A stretch of DNA of 64,000 nt from Microbacterium sp. No. 7. Its GTDB lineage: Bacteria; Actinomycetota; Actinomycetes; Actinomycetales; Microbacteriaceae. Of the stretch, positions 34,680 through 49,842 are shown in pieces. Both the position numbers and the translations under genes were made by a program. The stretch is taken from the NCBI RefSeq assembly GCF_001314225.1, contig NZ_CP012697.1, positions 3,286,001 to 3,350,000 on the forward strand, written 5' to 3'. The notes under the pieces were generated by a model. That model did no database searches, had not been told where the DNA came from, and saw only the letters and a list, made by a program, of their open reading frames with translations. Each line of letters opens with the position of its first letter. The first letter of the stretch is position 1.

Positions 34680-35858
34680 TCATGCGCTCCGAGCAGCGGC
34701 GGGGCCGCGTCGCGCGGGCGCCGGCGACGCGATCGCCTCGCCCGCGAACCGGCGCAGCGCCGTGGCGAAGGAGGAGCGCGCCGCGGCGTGCGCGATGGGC
34801 TGCGCGGAGAGGATCGCGGCGTCGGCCGCCCTCGCGTCCCACGGGGCGAACCAGACGTCGGAGACGCCCGTGAACCGCTCCAGCGCACGCCGCACCTGCG
34901 CGCGGGCGTCGATGCCGAGGACACCGGGACGGAGCTTGTTGGCGAGCACGCGCACGGGCGTCGTGCCGATCGTCGCCCGCAGGTCGGGGTAGGCCCGCAC
35001 GAACCGGGAGACGCCGACGGGATCGCAGCCGACCACCGCGACCACGAGGTCCGCGGCGGCCAGCGCGGCGAGCGTGGCCGCGTTGCGCCGGGGGCCGTCG
35101 AGGTCGCTGACGATCTCCTCGTCGCGCTCGAGCGGCGACGCGACGTCGACGACCACGGCGTCCGCCCACGCGCGGCACGCCGCGAGCGCCGCTCCGACGC
35201 GCGACGCGCTCAGCTCGGGCCAGCGGGACGGCCGGTTGAGGCCCGTGAGCACGTCGACCGCGCCGAGCCTGCTCGCGATGCGGGTGAGCTCGGTGCGGCT
35301 GAGCGCGCCCCGCTCGGCCCGCCGGCACGCGGCGGCGAAGCCCGGCCCCTCGTCGCTGAGCCCCGTGGCGAGTGCGAGCGACGGGGCGTGGCTGTCGGCG
35401 TCCACGAGCGCGACGCGACGCCCGTCGCGGGCCAGATCGCACGCCAGCTCGATCGCGACGGTCGTGCGCCCGGGCGCCCCCGCGGCGCCCCACACGACGA
35501 TCGTGCGCCCGCGTGCATCCGGCTCGACGCGCGGTGCCGAGGGATGCAGGATGTCCTGGGCGTCCGTCTCGTCGTCCACGGCCGACAGGCCGAACAGCGC
35601 CGCACGGCGCCGGTCGTCGTCGCGCCCGCACAGCGGGGCGATGCGGACGCCGAGCTCGTCGCACGCGGCGACGAGTTCGGCCGTGAGCGTGCGGCGATCG
35701 GCCGCGATCACGAGCAGGTCGGCGTGCGCGAGCGCCTCGTGCGCGCCGCCGGCGACATCGCGCGGCTCGACGAGCGCGACGACCTCGGCATCCGCCTGCG
35801 TCAGGGACTCCCCCAGCCGGCGCCCGCGCTCGCCCGGCACCGCGACGACGACCCTCAC
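34680..35858 (-). CDS. CpaE/MinD-like ATPase with Arg in the Walker A motif
   Basis: A 392-aa protein. An N-terminal receiver-like domain without clear phosphorylation residues (about 1-110) precedes a ParA/MinD ATPase domain (about 115-380). The deviant Walker A reads GAAGAPGRTTVAIELACDLA, with Arg where ParA proteins have the signature Lys. VALVDADSHAPSLALATGL and VVVDVASPL match the later motifs. CpaE-type proteins localise pilus or secretion machines. The start is GTG, overlapping the stop of the SAF-domain gene. No Tad ATPase (CpaF) or pilin gene follows here, so the module is incomplete or acts elsewhere. Confidence 0.78.
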   Translation of the reverse strand: MRVVVAVPGERGRRLGESLTQADAEVVALVEPRDVAGGAHEALAHADLLVIAADRRTLTAELVAACDELGVRIAPLCGRDDDRRRAALFGLSAVDDETDAQDILHPSAPRVEPDARGRTIVVWGAAGAPGRTTVAIELACDLARDGRRVALVDADSHAPSLALATGLSDEGPGFAAACRRAERGALSRTELTRIASRLGAVDVLTGLNRPSRWPELSASRVGAALAACRAWADAVVVDVASPLERDEEIVSDLDGPRRNAATLAALAAADLVVAVVGCDPVGVSRFVRAYPDLRATIGTTPVRVLANKLRPGVLGIDARAQVRRALERFTGVSDVWFAPWDARAADAAILSAQPIAHAAARSSFATALRRFAGEAIASPAPARRGPAAARSA

Positions 35859-36505
35859 GGCGTCGGTCCGGTCGTCGGTCCCGTCGTCGGCACGACCGAG
35901 ACGCTCGCCTCGCCCGTGACGGCGGCGAGCACCGCCGCCACGTCGGCCTGCGGGATCACCACCTCGACCGACGTCCCCGGCGAGCCGAGCGCCGACGACC
36001 GCCGGTCGACGCTCGCGACCGTCACGGCCGCGACGAGGATGCGCGGGGTCACGGGCTCACCGCGCTCGACCCGGTCGGCGGCCCACACGTCGACGACGCT
36101 GCCGCGCTCGACGACCGCGGGCACGTCGACCGCGCTGCTGAGCACGACCGTCGTCGTCTGCGCCTGCCCGGCGGAGCCGAGGGCGCCCGTCGGCACCAGC
36201 TCGCCGCGCGAGATCGTGCGCGTCGCGATCGCGCCGGGCGCGAGCGTCGCGGGGCGTGCATAGGCGTCGCTCGCCGGCCCGAGGGCGACGTCGACGACGC
36301 GCAGGTCGCTCGAGGCGACGCTCTCGCCGGCGACGATCGTGCGCGTCGCGGCGAGCACGGGCTCGGTGTGGCGTGCGGCGGCGACGACGAGCCAGACACC
36401 GGCGATGGATGCCGCGATCAGCGCGATCCCCAGGAGGAACCGCAGGTCGGACCAGAAGGCGCGCGGCCTCGGCCGGGGTGCATCGAGGGAGGTCATGGCG
36501 TCCAT
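35855..36505 (-). CDS. SAF-domain (CpaB/RcpC-like) membrane protein
   Basis: A 216-aa single-pass protein: a short basic cytoplasmic N-terminus, one helix (LLGIALIAASIAGVWLVVAA), then an extracytoplasmic SAF domain (about residues 55-120, AATRTIVAGESVASSDLRVV with LAPGAIATRTISRGELV). This matches CpaB/RcpC, the periplasmic part of Tad/Flp pilus systems. The start is uncertain: ATG 36505 or 36496, neither with a clear Shine-Dalgarno. The tail ends in a TTGPTTGPTP repeat. It is coupled to the CpaE-like gene. Confidence 0.78.
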   Translation of the reverse strand: MDAMTSLDAPRPRPRAFWSDLRFLLGIALIAASIAGVWLVVAAARHTEPVLAATRTIVAGESVASSDLRVVDVALGPASDAYARPATLAPGAIATRTISRGELVPTGALGSAGQAQTTTVVLSSAVDVPAVVERGSVVDVWAADRVERGEPVTPRILVAAVTVASVDRRSSALGSPGTSVEVVIPQADVAAVLAAVTGEASVSVVPTTGPTTGPTP

Positions 36506-36536
36506 CGTGTCGCGGCGCCCGAGCCGCCCGCGGAAG

Positions 36537-36545
36537 TTATCCACA
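36537..36545. promoter_or_regulatory. Consensus DnaA box TTATCCACA
   Basis: A perfect match to the DnaA box (TTATNCACA) in the divergent gap between the SAF gene and the small HTH gene. The overlap with a possible minus-strand -10 suggests DnaA could affect expression. One box alone may be chance. Confidence 0.4.
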
Positions 36546-36572
36546 GTCTGGCATCGTGTCGGGAGGCGGGCT

Positions 36573-36584
36573 CATAATGGCCTC
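36573..36584 (+). promoter_or_regulatory. -10 element of leaderless promoter for the HTH gene
   Basis: CATAAT at 36573-36578, six bases, then the ATG at 36585. The hexamer differs from the genome's usual TAGNNT but is close to TATAAT. Confidence 0.55.
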
Positions 36585-36866
36585 ATGTCTTCGCCCACTC
36601 CGTCCGGCGCGCGCCTGTTCACGCCCGCGCAGGTGGCGGAGATGCTCGCGATCGAGGTCGACGAGGTGATCGCGCTCGTGCTCGACGGACAGCTCCGCGG
36701 GGCGCGGGTGGGCTCGCCCGGACAGTGGCGCGTCGAGGCCGACAGCGTCGAGGCGTACCTCGACGACCAGGCGGAGGAGGCGCGTCGCATGGCGCTGTGG
36801 CGCGAGTCGAACGCCGCGAGCTTCCCCGAGCTGTGGGGTCGCGGGCCGGTGCGGCACCCGGACTGA
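36585..36866 (+). CDS. Small helix-turn-helix (excisionase/BldC-like) protein
   Basis: A 93-aa protein. The MerR-like winged helix reads LFTPAQVAEMLAIEVDEVI followed by GQLRGARVGSPGQWRVEADSVEAYL, the pattern of DNA-binding excisionase-family proteins such as BldC. The C-terminal third is helical and basic-acidic with no known motif. It is probably a transcription regulator or accessory DNA-binding protein. It is divergent from the SAF/CpaE-like pair and convergent with the gene at 36869, and a role in controlling the pair is possible but unproven. Confidence 0.78.
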   Translation: MSSPTPSGARLFTPAQVAEMLAIEVDEVIALVLDGQLRGARVGSPGQWRVEADSVEAYLDDQAEEARRMALWRESNAASFPELWGRGPVRHPD

Positions 36867-36868
36867 CG

Positions 36869-37450
36869 TCAGAGCGCGACCGGCGCGCCCAGGCGCACGG
36901 CGGCGATCGCGGCGAACGGGATCATCCGGTGGCCGTTCACCGCGTCGCCCCGTCGCGGCGCGTCGACGTCGTGCAGCGCGACGTCGAGGTGATCGGCGCC
37001 GGCGCGGTCGATCGTGCCGGTCAGGGTGCGTCCCGACGTCAGCACGATCGCCACGGGAACGCGCTTTCGCACCAGGTCGCGCGCGACGAAGCCGAAGGTC
37101 ATCCGCTGCGAGAGCATCGACCCCGCGGAGGCGGCGCGCGCGGATCGCAGCAGCGACTCGTGCGTGAGCGTCAGCGCGACGATCGCGCCGAGGGGGACGA
37201 GCGTCGCGTGGGCGTTCGCGCCGTCGAGCGCGCACCAGTCGGCACCGACCGCGCTCACGCGGCCCGACACCGACTCCGCGCCGACGAGGTCGGCGCCCGC
37301 GTCCGCCCCGACGGCGGCGACGAGCCGCTCGCGCAGCGGCAGCTTGGCGAGGCGCAGGCGCTCCGACTCGCTGTCGAGCGCGGCGCGCTCGGCCTCCCAC
37401 TCGGAGTCGAGCTGAGTCTCCAGGTCTTCGAAGAAGCGATCCCACCGCAC
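36869..37450 (-). CDS. Conserved actinobacterial hypothetical protein (193 aa)
   Basis: I do not recognise a named family. An N-terminal charged helix (FFEDLETQLDSEWEAERAALD, shortened landmark: DSEWEAERAALD) precedes two beta-rich segments containing LSQRMTFGFVARDLVRKRVPV and VLTSGRTLTGTIDRAGADHLDV. The second resembles an Sm/LSm-like fold and may bind RNA or a small ligand; that is a guess. The GTG start has a -10 six bases upstream. It sits 2 bases from the stop of the convergent HTH gene. Confidence 0.72.
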   Translation of the reverse strand: MRWDRFFEDLETQLDSEWEAERAALDSESERLRLAKLPLRERLVAAVGADAGADLVGAESVSGRVSAVGADWCALDGANAHATLVPLGAIVALTLTHESLLRSARAASAGSMLSQRMTFGFVARDLVRKRVPVAIVLTSGRTLTGTIDRAGADHLDVALHDVDAPRRGDAVNGHRMIPFAAIAAVRLGAPVAL

Positions 37451-37462
37451 GAGCCGAGGCTA
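37451..37462 (-). promoter_or_regulatory. -10 element of leaderless promoter for the gene at 36869-37450
   Basis: Minus strand TAGCCT at 37462-37457, six bases, then the GTG at 37450. No Shine-Dalgarno is visible. Confidence 0.6.
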
Positions 37463-37489
37463 GAGCACGCGCTCCGGCGCGGTGGCGAG

Positions 37490-37498
37490 TTGTCCACA
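37490..37498. promoter_or_regulatory. Actinobacterial-type DnaA box TTGTCCACA
   Basis: Matches the high-GC DnaA box (TTGTCCACA). It lies in the divergent gap before the Rv3235 family gene, 950 bases from the other box at 36537. No origin-like cluster of boxes is present. Confidence 0.4.
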
Positions 37499-37584
37499 GG
37501 TTGGAGCATTCTCATCCCGCGGCCCGGACGCCTGTGGTCTACTCAAGACGACGATCATCGTCTTCGTTCCGGGGGGAAACGCGT

Positions 37585-38013
37585 ATGACCGCTCATCGCA
37601 GCATGAGACGACGCCTCAGCAGCGCACGTGCCGTGTCCGAGTACTTCGCCGCGCAGCCGGCCACCGCCGCGCAGCTGCCCGATCCGGAGCCGCTGCTGCG
37701 GAACCTCACGATCGGCGTCCTCGAGGTGCTCGCGGGCGTGCGCGAGGTCGATCAGCTCGCCAGATGGATGAGCGAGGACGCGTTCCGCGCGCTCGTGACG
37801 CGCGCCAACCTCACGGCCCGCGCCCGCAGCGCGCGCGGTCAGACGGCGGCCCGGCCCGCGCACCGCATCGTGTCCGTGCGGCACTGCAGCCCCAAGGACG
37901 CCGTCATCGAGGCGACCGTCGTCGTCGCGGGCCCCGTGCGCGTGCGCGCCGTCGCCATCCGCCTCGAGGGCTGGGACGATCGCTGGCGCGCGATGAGCGT
38001 CGGCATCCTCTGA
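37585..38013 (+). CDS. Rv3235 family protein
   Basis: A 142-aa small basic protein of unknown function, matching the Rv3235 family by its core: LTIGVLEVLAGVREVDQLARW, then RIVSVRHCSPKDAVIEATVVV and AIRLEGWDDRWRAMSV (landmarks shortened). In mycobacteria Rv3235 lies near secA1-mtrAB, and here it also precedes that block, which supports the assignment. A GGGGGG stretch ten bases upstream serves as ribosome binding site for the ATG at 37585. It is convergent with the aminotransferase gene. Confidence 0.75.
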   Translation: MTAHRSMRRRLSSARAVSEYFAAQPATAAQLPDPEPLLRNLTIGVLEVLAGVREVDQLARWMSEDAFRALVTRANLTARARSARGQTAARPAHRIVSVRHCSPKDAVIEATVVVAGPVRVRAVAIRLEGWDDRWRAMSVGIL

Positions 38014-38030
38014 CGACGGACGCCGCCAGG

Positions 38031-39254
38031 CTACTGCCGGTAGCTCGACAGGAAGTTGCCCAGCCGCTCGATCGCCTCGGTCAGCACGCGCGCCTCCGGC
38101 AGCGTGACGATGCGCAGGTGGTCGGGCGTCGGCCAGTTGAAGCCCGTGCCCTGCACGAGCAGCACGTGCTCGGCGACGAGGAAGTCGTAGACGAGCTTCG
38201 CGTCGTCGTGGATGTCGTGGACGTTCGGGTCGAGGCGGGGGAACGCGTAGAGGGCGCCCTCGGGCTTGCTGCAGGTGACGCCGGGGATCTTGGTGAGGCC
38301 CTCCCACGCGGCGTCGCGCTGCTCGTGCAGCCGCCCCGACGGCGCGATGAGCGCGTCGATCGACTGCACGCCCGACAGCGCCGCCTGCACGGCGTGCTGC
38401 GCGGGAACGTTGGGGCACAGGCGCGTGGACGCCAGCAGCTGGATGCCCTCGAGGAATCCGGCGGCGTGACGCTTCGGTCCCGTGATCACCAGCCAGCCGG
38501 ACCGGTAGCCCGCGACGCGGTAGGTCTTGCTCAGGCCGTTGAAGGTGAGGCACAGCAGATCGGGCGCGAGCGTCGCGAGCGGGATGTGCTGCGCGTCGTC
38601 GAAGAGGATGCGGTCGTAGATCTCGTCGCTCAGCAGCAGCAGCTCGTGCTCGCGTGCGATCTCGACGATGCCCTCCAGCACCTCGCGGGTGTAGACGGCG
38701 CCGGTCGGGTTGTTGGGGTTGATCACGACGATCGCCTTCGTGCGCGGCGTGATCTTGGCACGGATGTCGTCGAGGTCGGGCTGCCAGCCGTTCTCGTTGT
38801 CGCACAGGTAGTGCACGGGAGTGCCGTCGGCGAGGCTCGTCATCGCCGTCCAGAGCGGATAGTCCGGCGCCGGGATGAGCACCTCGTCGCCCTCGTCGAG
38901 GAGGGCCTGCATCGTCATCGTGATGAGCTCGGAGACGCCGTTGCCGAGGTAGACGTCGTCGGGATCGAACTGCGGGAAGCCCGCGACCTCCTCGTAGCGG
39001 GAGACCACGGCGCGCCGCGCCGGCATGATGCCGCGGCTGTCGCTGTAGCCGTGCGCGTGCGGGATGGCCTCGATCATGTCGCGCACGATCTGGTAGGGCG
39101 CCTCGAAGCCGAAGACGGCCGGATTGCCCGTGTTCAGCTTGAGGATGCGATGGCCGTCGGCCTCGAGTCGGTCGGCCTCGGCCAGTGCTGCCCCGCGGAT
39201 CTCGTAGAGGACGTCTTTGAGCTTGGACGACTGATCGAAGGTGCGCGGGGTCAT
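38031..39254 (-). CDS. PLP-dependent alanine aminotransferase (AlaA-like)
   Basis: A 407-aa class I/II aminotransferase. The N-terminal LNTGNPAVFGFEAP, the NPNNPTGAVYTREVLEG segment and the PLP lysine in FNGLSKTYRVAGYRSGW are typical of AlaA/AlaT, which make alanine from pyruvate and glutamate. RIVTLPEA near the C-terminus carries the conserved carboxylate-binding Arg. The ATG at 39254 is chosen because a -10 lies six bases upstream; the frame runs further to 39317 without a site. It is the last gene before the rRNA operon terminator. Confidence 0.9.
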   Translation of the reverse strand: MTPRTFDQSSKLKDVLYEIRGAALAEADRLEADGHRILKLNTGNPAVFGFEAPYQIVRDMIEAIPHAHGYSDSRGIMPARRAVVSRYEEVAGFPQFDPDDVYLGNGVSELITMTMQALLDEGDEVLIPAPDYPLWTAMTSLADGTPVHYLCDNENGWQPDLDDIRAKITPRTKAIVVINPNNPTGAVYTREVLEGIVEIAREHELLLLSDEIYDRILFDDAQHIPLATLAPDLLCLTFNGLSKTYRVAGYRSGWLVITGPKRHAAGFLEGIQLLASTRLCPNVPAQHAVQAALSGVQSIDALIAPSGRLHEQRDAAWEGLTKIPGVTCSKPEGALYAFPRLDPNVHDIHDDAKLVYDFLVAEHVLLVQGTGFNWPTPDHLRIVTLPEARVLTEAIERLGNFLSSYRQ

Positions 39255-39266
39255 TGGAACAGCGTA
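39255..39266 (-). promoter_or_regulatory. -10 element of leaderless promoter for the aminotransferase gene
   Basis: Minus strand TACGCT at 39266-39261, six bases, then the ATG at 39254. Confidence 0.6.
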
Positions 39267-39330
39267 CTCCTGCGCGACGGAGGATTCCCCCGCGGCGGGG
39301 CGTTCACGACCAATCACCGGTCCTGAAATG

Positions 39331-39364
39331 CGAAATGGCCACCCGTCAGTGGGTGGCCATTTCG
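39331..39364 (-). terminator. rRNA operon terminator
   Basis: Perfect 14-bp stem (39331-39344 with 39351-39364, CGAAATGGCCACCC) and a 6-nt loop, directly downstream of 5S on the minus strand. It is followed by CATTTC. Confidence 0.88.
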
Positions 39365-39375
39365 TGTAAAAGAAG

Positions 39376-39492
39376 TCCGGCGGTGTCCTACTCTCCCACA
39401 GGGTCCCCCCTGCAGTACCATCGGCGCTGAGAGGCTTAGCTTCCGGGTTCGGAATGGGACCGGGCGTTTCCCTCTCGCTATGGCCGCCGAAA
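39376..39492 (-). rRNA. rrf: 5S ribosomal RNA
   Basis: About 117 nt, recognised on the complement by the CCGAACCCGGAAGCTAAG core and the ends that pair (GGCGGCCATAGCGAGAGGG with CACCGCC). The ends are estimated to a few bases. Confidence 0.93.
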
Positions 39493-39557
39493 CACTATAG
39501 ATGTGTCACAAAAACCAAGCACACACCCCAAGGAAGGGTGCGGGCGGGTTCTCGACC

Positions 39558-39592
39558 GTACATCGAGAACCACTCAGTGGACGCGAACCATC
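39558..39592 (-). other. 3' strand of the 23S processing stalk
   Basis: The 23S-5S spacer carries a stretch whose complement matches the 16S-23S spacer at 42810-42841 (shared GAGAAC and CAGTGGACGCGA). In the precursor the two would pair around 23S rRNA and form an RNase III-type processing stem. Confidence 0.7.
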
Positions 39593-39608
39593 ACAGATTC
39601 GAAAAAAT

Positions 39609-44657
<5,049 letters not shown>

Positions 44658-44833
44658 AGAAAAAAGCCAAACATGACCGGAAAAAAGCCATGCCAGCGAG
44701 TTCGAACTGACCAAAAAGGATGCCATCACTGACATATCCATACGCCAACCCCCGAAAGGATTGGACTTTGATCCAAAGGAATCTCAACCCGATCAAAAAG
44801 ACCGGACGAGGTAAAATTTGGCATTTGACAAGT

Positions 44834-44855
44834 GCACGCTGTTGAGTTCTCAAAG
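44834..44855 (-). other. rRNA leader element (GAGAACTCAACAGCGTGC)
   Basis: The pre-16S leader carries TTTGAGAACTCAACAGCGTGC-like sequence similar to the element before 23S. Such elements act in rRNA antitermination or processing in Actinomycetota; the role here is inferred from the repeat. Confidence 0.5.
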
Positions 44856-44909
44856 ATCGGATGCTCCGACGTTCCAGCCTCTCGGCCTTCGTCGCTGGGC
44901 AACTTCACT

Positions 44910-44937
44910 ATCTTATCCCTCCCTCTCCGGCTGTCAA
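44910..44937 (-). promoter_or_regulatory. rRNA operon promoter
   Basis: On the minus strand: perfect TTGACA (44937-44932), 16-bp spacer, TAAGAT (44915-44910), about 250 bases before 16S. It is the best sigma-A promoter in the window. The rest of the gap to secA (44938-45129) shows no gene and only weak hairpins; a second rRNA promoter may lie there but I cannot pick one. Confidence 0.8.
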
Positions 44938-45129
44938 ATCGGCGCCCGACCCGAAGGCGGCATCCGAAAGCTCCGGAGAGTTTCTTGAGGGAAGGTGTTC
45001 TGCTACTTGAGGGGAGTGAGGCCTTCCGGCTCTCTCTCAACCCTTTGGGGCGAACAAGGAATAACTTACGCGGATCCGGGAGGCGGCGCAAATCCGGTTC
45101 GCATCCCGGGCGTGTCGCGCCGCTCTCCC

Positions 45130-47919
<2,790 letters not shown>

Positions 47920-48142
47920 GGAGGATCTCCATCTATCAGTAGGCAAGAGCGCCCAGGCATACCCCGCCATGTTACCCGTCCGTGATTCTTCCGACGCCCT
48001 GCCCGGGACGATACCCAGGGTCCCCTAAGGGTGTGCCCCCAGCTCACCCGGGGCTTTCCGCCGGCGTCACCCGCGCGTCTTCCGCGGCTGATAGCCAGGT
48101 ACCAGCAGGCGGCGACCGTCGCCGCAGAGCGAGGAGGATGCC

Positions 48143-49066
48143 GTGCTCGTCTGGCGCCGGTGGGTGTTTCCCATTCTCATGGTCGTGATCTTCGGCGTGA
48201 TCGCCGCCGGCCTCACCAAGATCGCGTTCTTCCCCGATCCGGCCGCGCCTCCCGCCCTGCCGAGCGCCGAGATCGCGGACCCCGTCTTCGAGGTCGCCCG
48301 CGGCGACGTCTCCAACGCGCTGACGCTGACCGGCACGATCGCCCGCGACGAGGCGTACGCCGTGCGCAGCACGCGAGACGGCGAGATCGACGAGGTGCAC
48401 GTCGCCGACGGCCAGGCCGTCGAGGCGGGCCAGGTGCTCGTGACGATCGTGTACGACCAGTGGCGCTACGAGGACATCGTCGCGCCCGAGGCCGGAGACA
48501 TCTCGGAGCTCACGGTCATGGAGGGCCAGCCCGTGAGCCTCGGCGGCGACATCGCCACGCTCACCCCCGCGCGCTACCACGTGCACGGCGACGTGCAGGC
48601 CGCTCAGCTCTACCGGCTCGTCGGCGCGCCCACCGAGGGCACCGTCACGATCCCCGACGGCCCCGCGCCGTTCGTCTGCACGGGGCTGACGACCGCCGTC
48701 TCCCCCGACGGCACGACGAGCGTGCGCTGCGCCGTGCCGGCCGACCAGATCGTGTTCGCCGGCCTGCCGGTCACGCTCGACGTGCGGATCGGCACGGCAT
48801 CCGGCGTTCTCGTCGTGCCGTTGACCGCCGTCAAGGGCGGCGCGCGCTCGGGCGTCGTGTGGGTCGACGACGGTGCGGACGGCCTCGAGGAGCGCACGGT
48901 CGCGCTCGGCGTCAACGACGGCACGCGGGTCGAGGTGACCGAGGGGCTCGCGGAGGGCGACCGCGTGCGCGAGTTCGTGCCGGGCACCACCGAGAGCGCC
49001 GAGCCCGTCTGCTACGACGACGGTCGCGGCGGGCAGTACTGCGAGGAGCCGGGGTGGAACTGGTGA
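48143..49066 (+). CDS. MacA-like efflux periplasmic-adaptor (HlyD family) protein
   Basis: A 307-aa membrane-anchored adaptor. One N-terminal helix (WVFPILMVVIFGVIAAGL), then a biotinyl-lipoyl-like hairpin region (TLTGTIARDEAYAVRSTRDG and VHVADGQAVEAGQVLVTI) and a beta-barrel part with DGLEERTVALGVNDGTRVEV. It would link an ABC permease to the cell surface. A conserved CYDDGRGGQYCEEPG tail with two cysteines is distinctive. GTG start with GAGGAGGA upstream. It overlaps the downstream ATPase gene (GTGA). Confidence 0.86.
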   Translation: MLVWRRWVFPILMVVIFGVIAAGLTKIAFFPDPAAPPALPSAEIADPVFEVARGDVSNALTLTGTIARDEAYAVRSTRDGEIDEVHVADGQAVEAGQVLVTIVYDQWRYEDIVAPEAGDISELTVMEGQPVSLGGDIATLTPARYHVHGDVQAAQLYRLVGAPTEGTVTIPDGPAPFVCTGLTTAVSPDGTTSVRCAVPADQIVFAGLPVTLDVRIGTASGVLVVPLTAVKGGARSGVVWVDDGADGLEERTVALGVNDGTRVEVTEGLAEGDRVREFVPGTTESAEPVCYDDGRGGQYCEEPGWNW

Positions 49067-49842
49067 GCACCCCGGCATCCGCTCCCGATCTCGTGAGCCC
49101 CTCCCGCGTCAGCCCCACCCTCGTCAGTCTCAGGGGCGTCATGCGGCACGTCGTCCTGCCCGACGAGAGCCGCCTCGACATCCTGCGCGGCGTCGACCTC
49201 GACGTCGCGGCGGGAGACCACGTCGCGATCGTCGGCCGCAGCGGCTCGGGGAAGTCGACGCTGCTGAACATCCTCGGGATGCTCGACGAGCCGTCGAGCG
49301 GCACGGTCGCGTTCCGGGGCCGCGAGGTGCGCCGCATCCGCCGCGGACCGCTCGACCGGCTGCGCGGGCGCGAGGTGGGGTTCGTCTTCCAGCAGTTCAA
49401 CCTGCTGGCCGGGCGCACCGCGACCGAGAACGTCGTGATGCCGCTCGGCTACACGAAGGGGCGCACGTTCTGGCAGCGCGCACGCATCGCCCGCGACATG
49501 CTCGAGCGCGTGGGTCTCGGCCATCGGCTCGACACCCCGCCCGAGCGCCTCTCGGGCGGGGAGCAGCAGCGCGTCGCGATCGCCCGCGCGCTCGTGCGCC
49601 GGCCGGCGCTCATCCTGGCCGACGAGCCGACGGGCGCCCTCGACGTCGACACGGGCGCGGCCGTGATGGCGCTGCTCGACGCCGTCGCCGCCGAGACGGA
49701 TGCCGCGCTCGTGACGATCACGCACGATCTGCACGTGGCGGCGCGCGCCCGCCGGCACTACCGGCTCGTGGACGGGCGGCTCGAGTCGTTCGAGCTCGAG
49801 ACCGCGATCGCCGCCTCTCCCCTCGCGGCGGTGACCCGGTGA
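49063..49842 (+). CDS. MacB-type ABC transporter ATP-binding protein
   Basis: A 259-aa ATPase. Walker A GRSGSGKSTLLNILGMLD, Q-loop GFVFQQFNLLAGRTATENV, signature [19 protein letters not shown], Walker B LILADEPTGALD and H-loop TITHDLHVA are all intact and match the LolD/MacB class. The GTG at 49063 overlaps the adaptor stop; a GTG at 49054 with GAGGAG six bases upstream would add three residues and is also plausible. It is the central gene of a three-gene exporter operon. Confidence 0.93.
   Translation: MSTPASAPDLVSPSRVSPTLVSLRGVMRHVVLPDESRLDILRGVDLDVAAGDHVAIVGRSGSGKSTLLNILGMLDEPSSGTVAFRGREVRRIRRGPLDRLRGREVGFVFQQFNLLAGRTATENVVMPLGYTKGRTFWQRARIARDMLERVGLGHRLDTPPERLSGGEQQRVAIARALVRRPALILADEPTGALDVDTGAAVMALLDAVAAETDAALVTITHDLHVAARARRHYRLVDGRLESFELETAIAASPLAAVTR

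Noticed and set aside
36537..37498. A replication origin
   Set aside because: Only two DnaA boxes are present, with no dnaA/dnaN genes and no AT-rich unwinding region.
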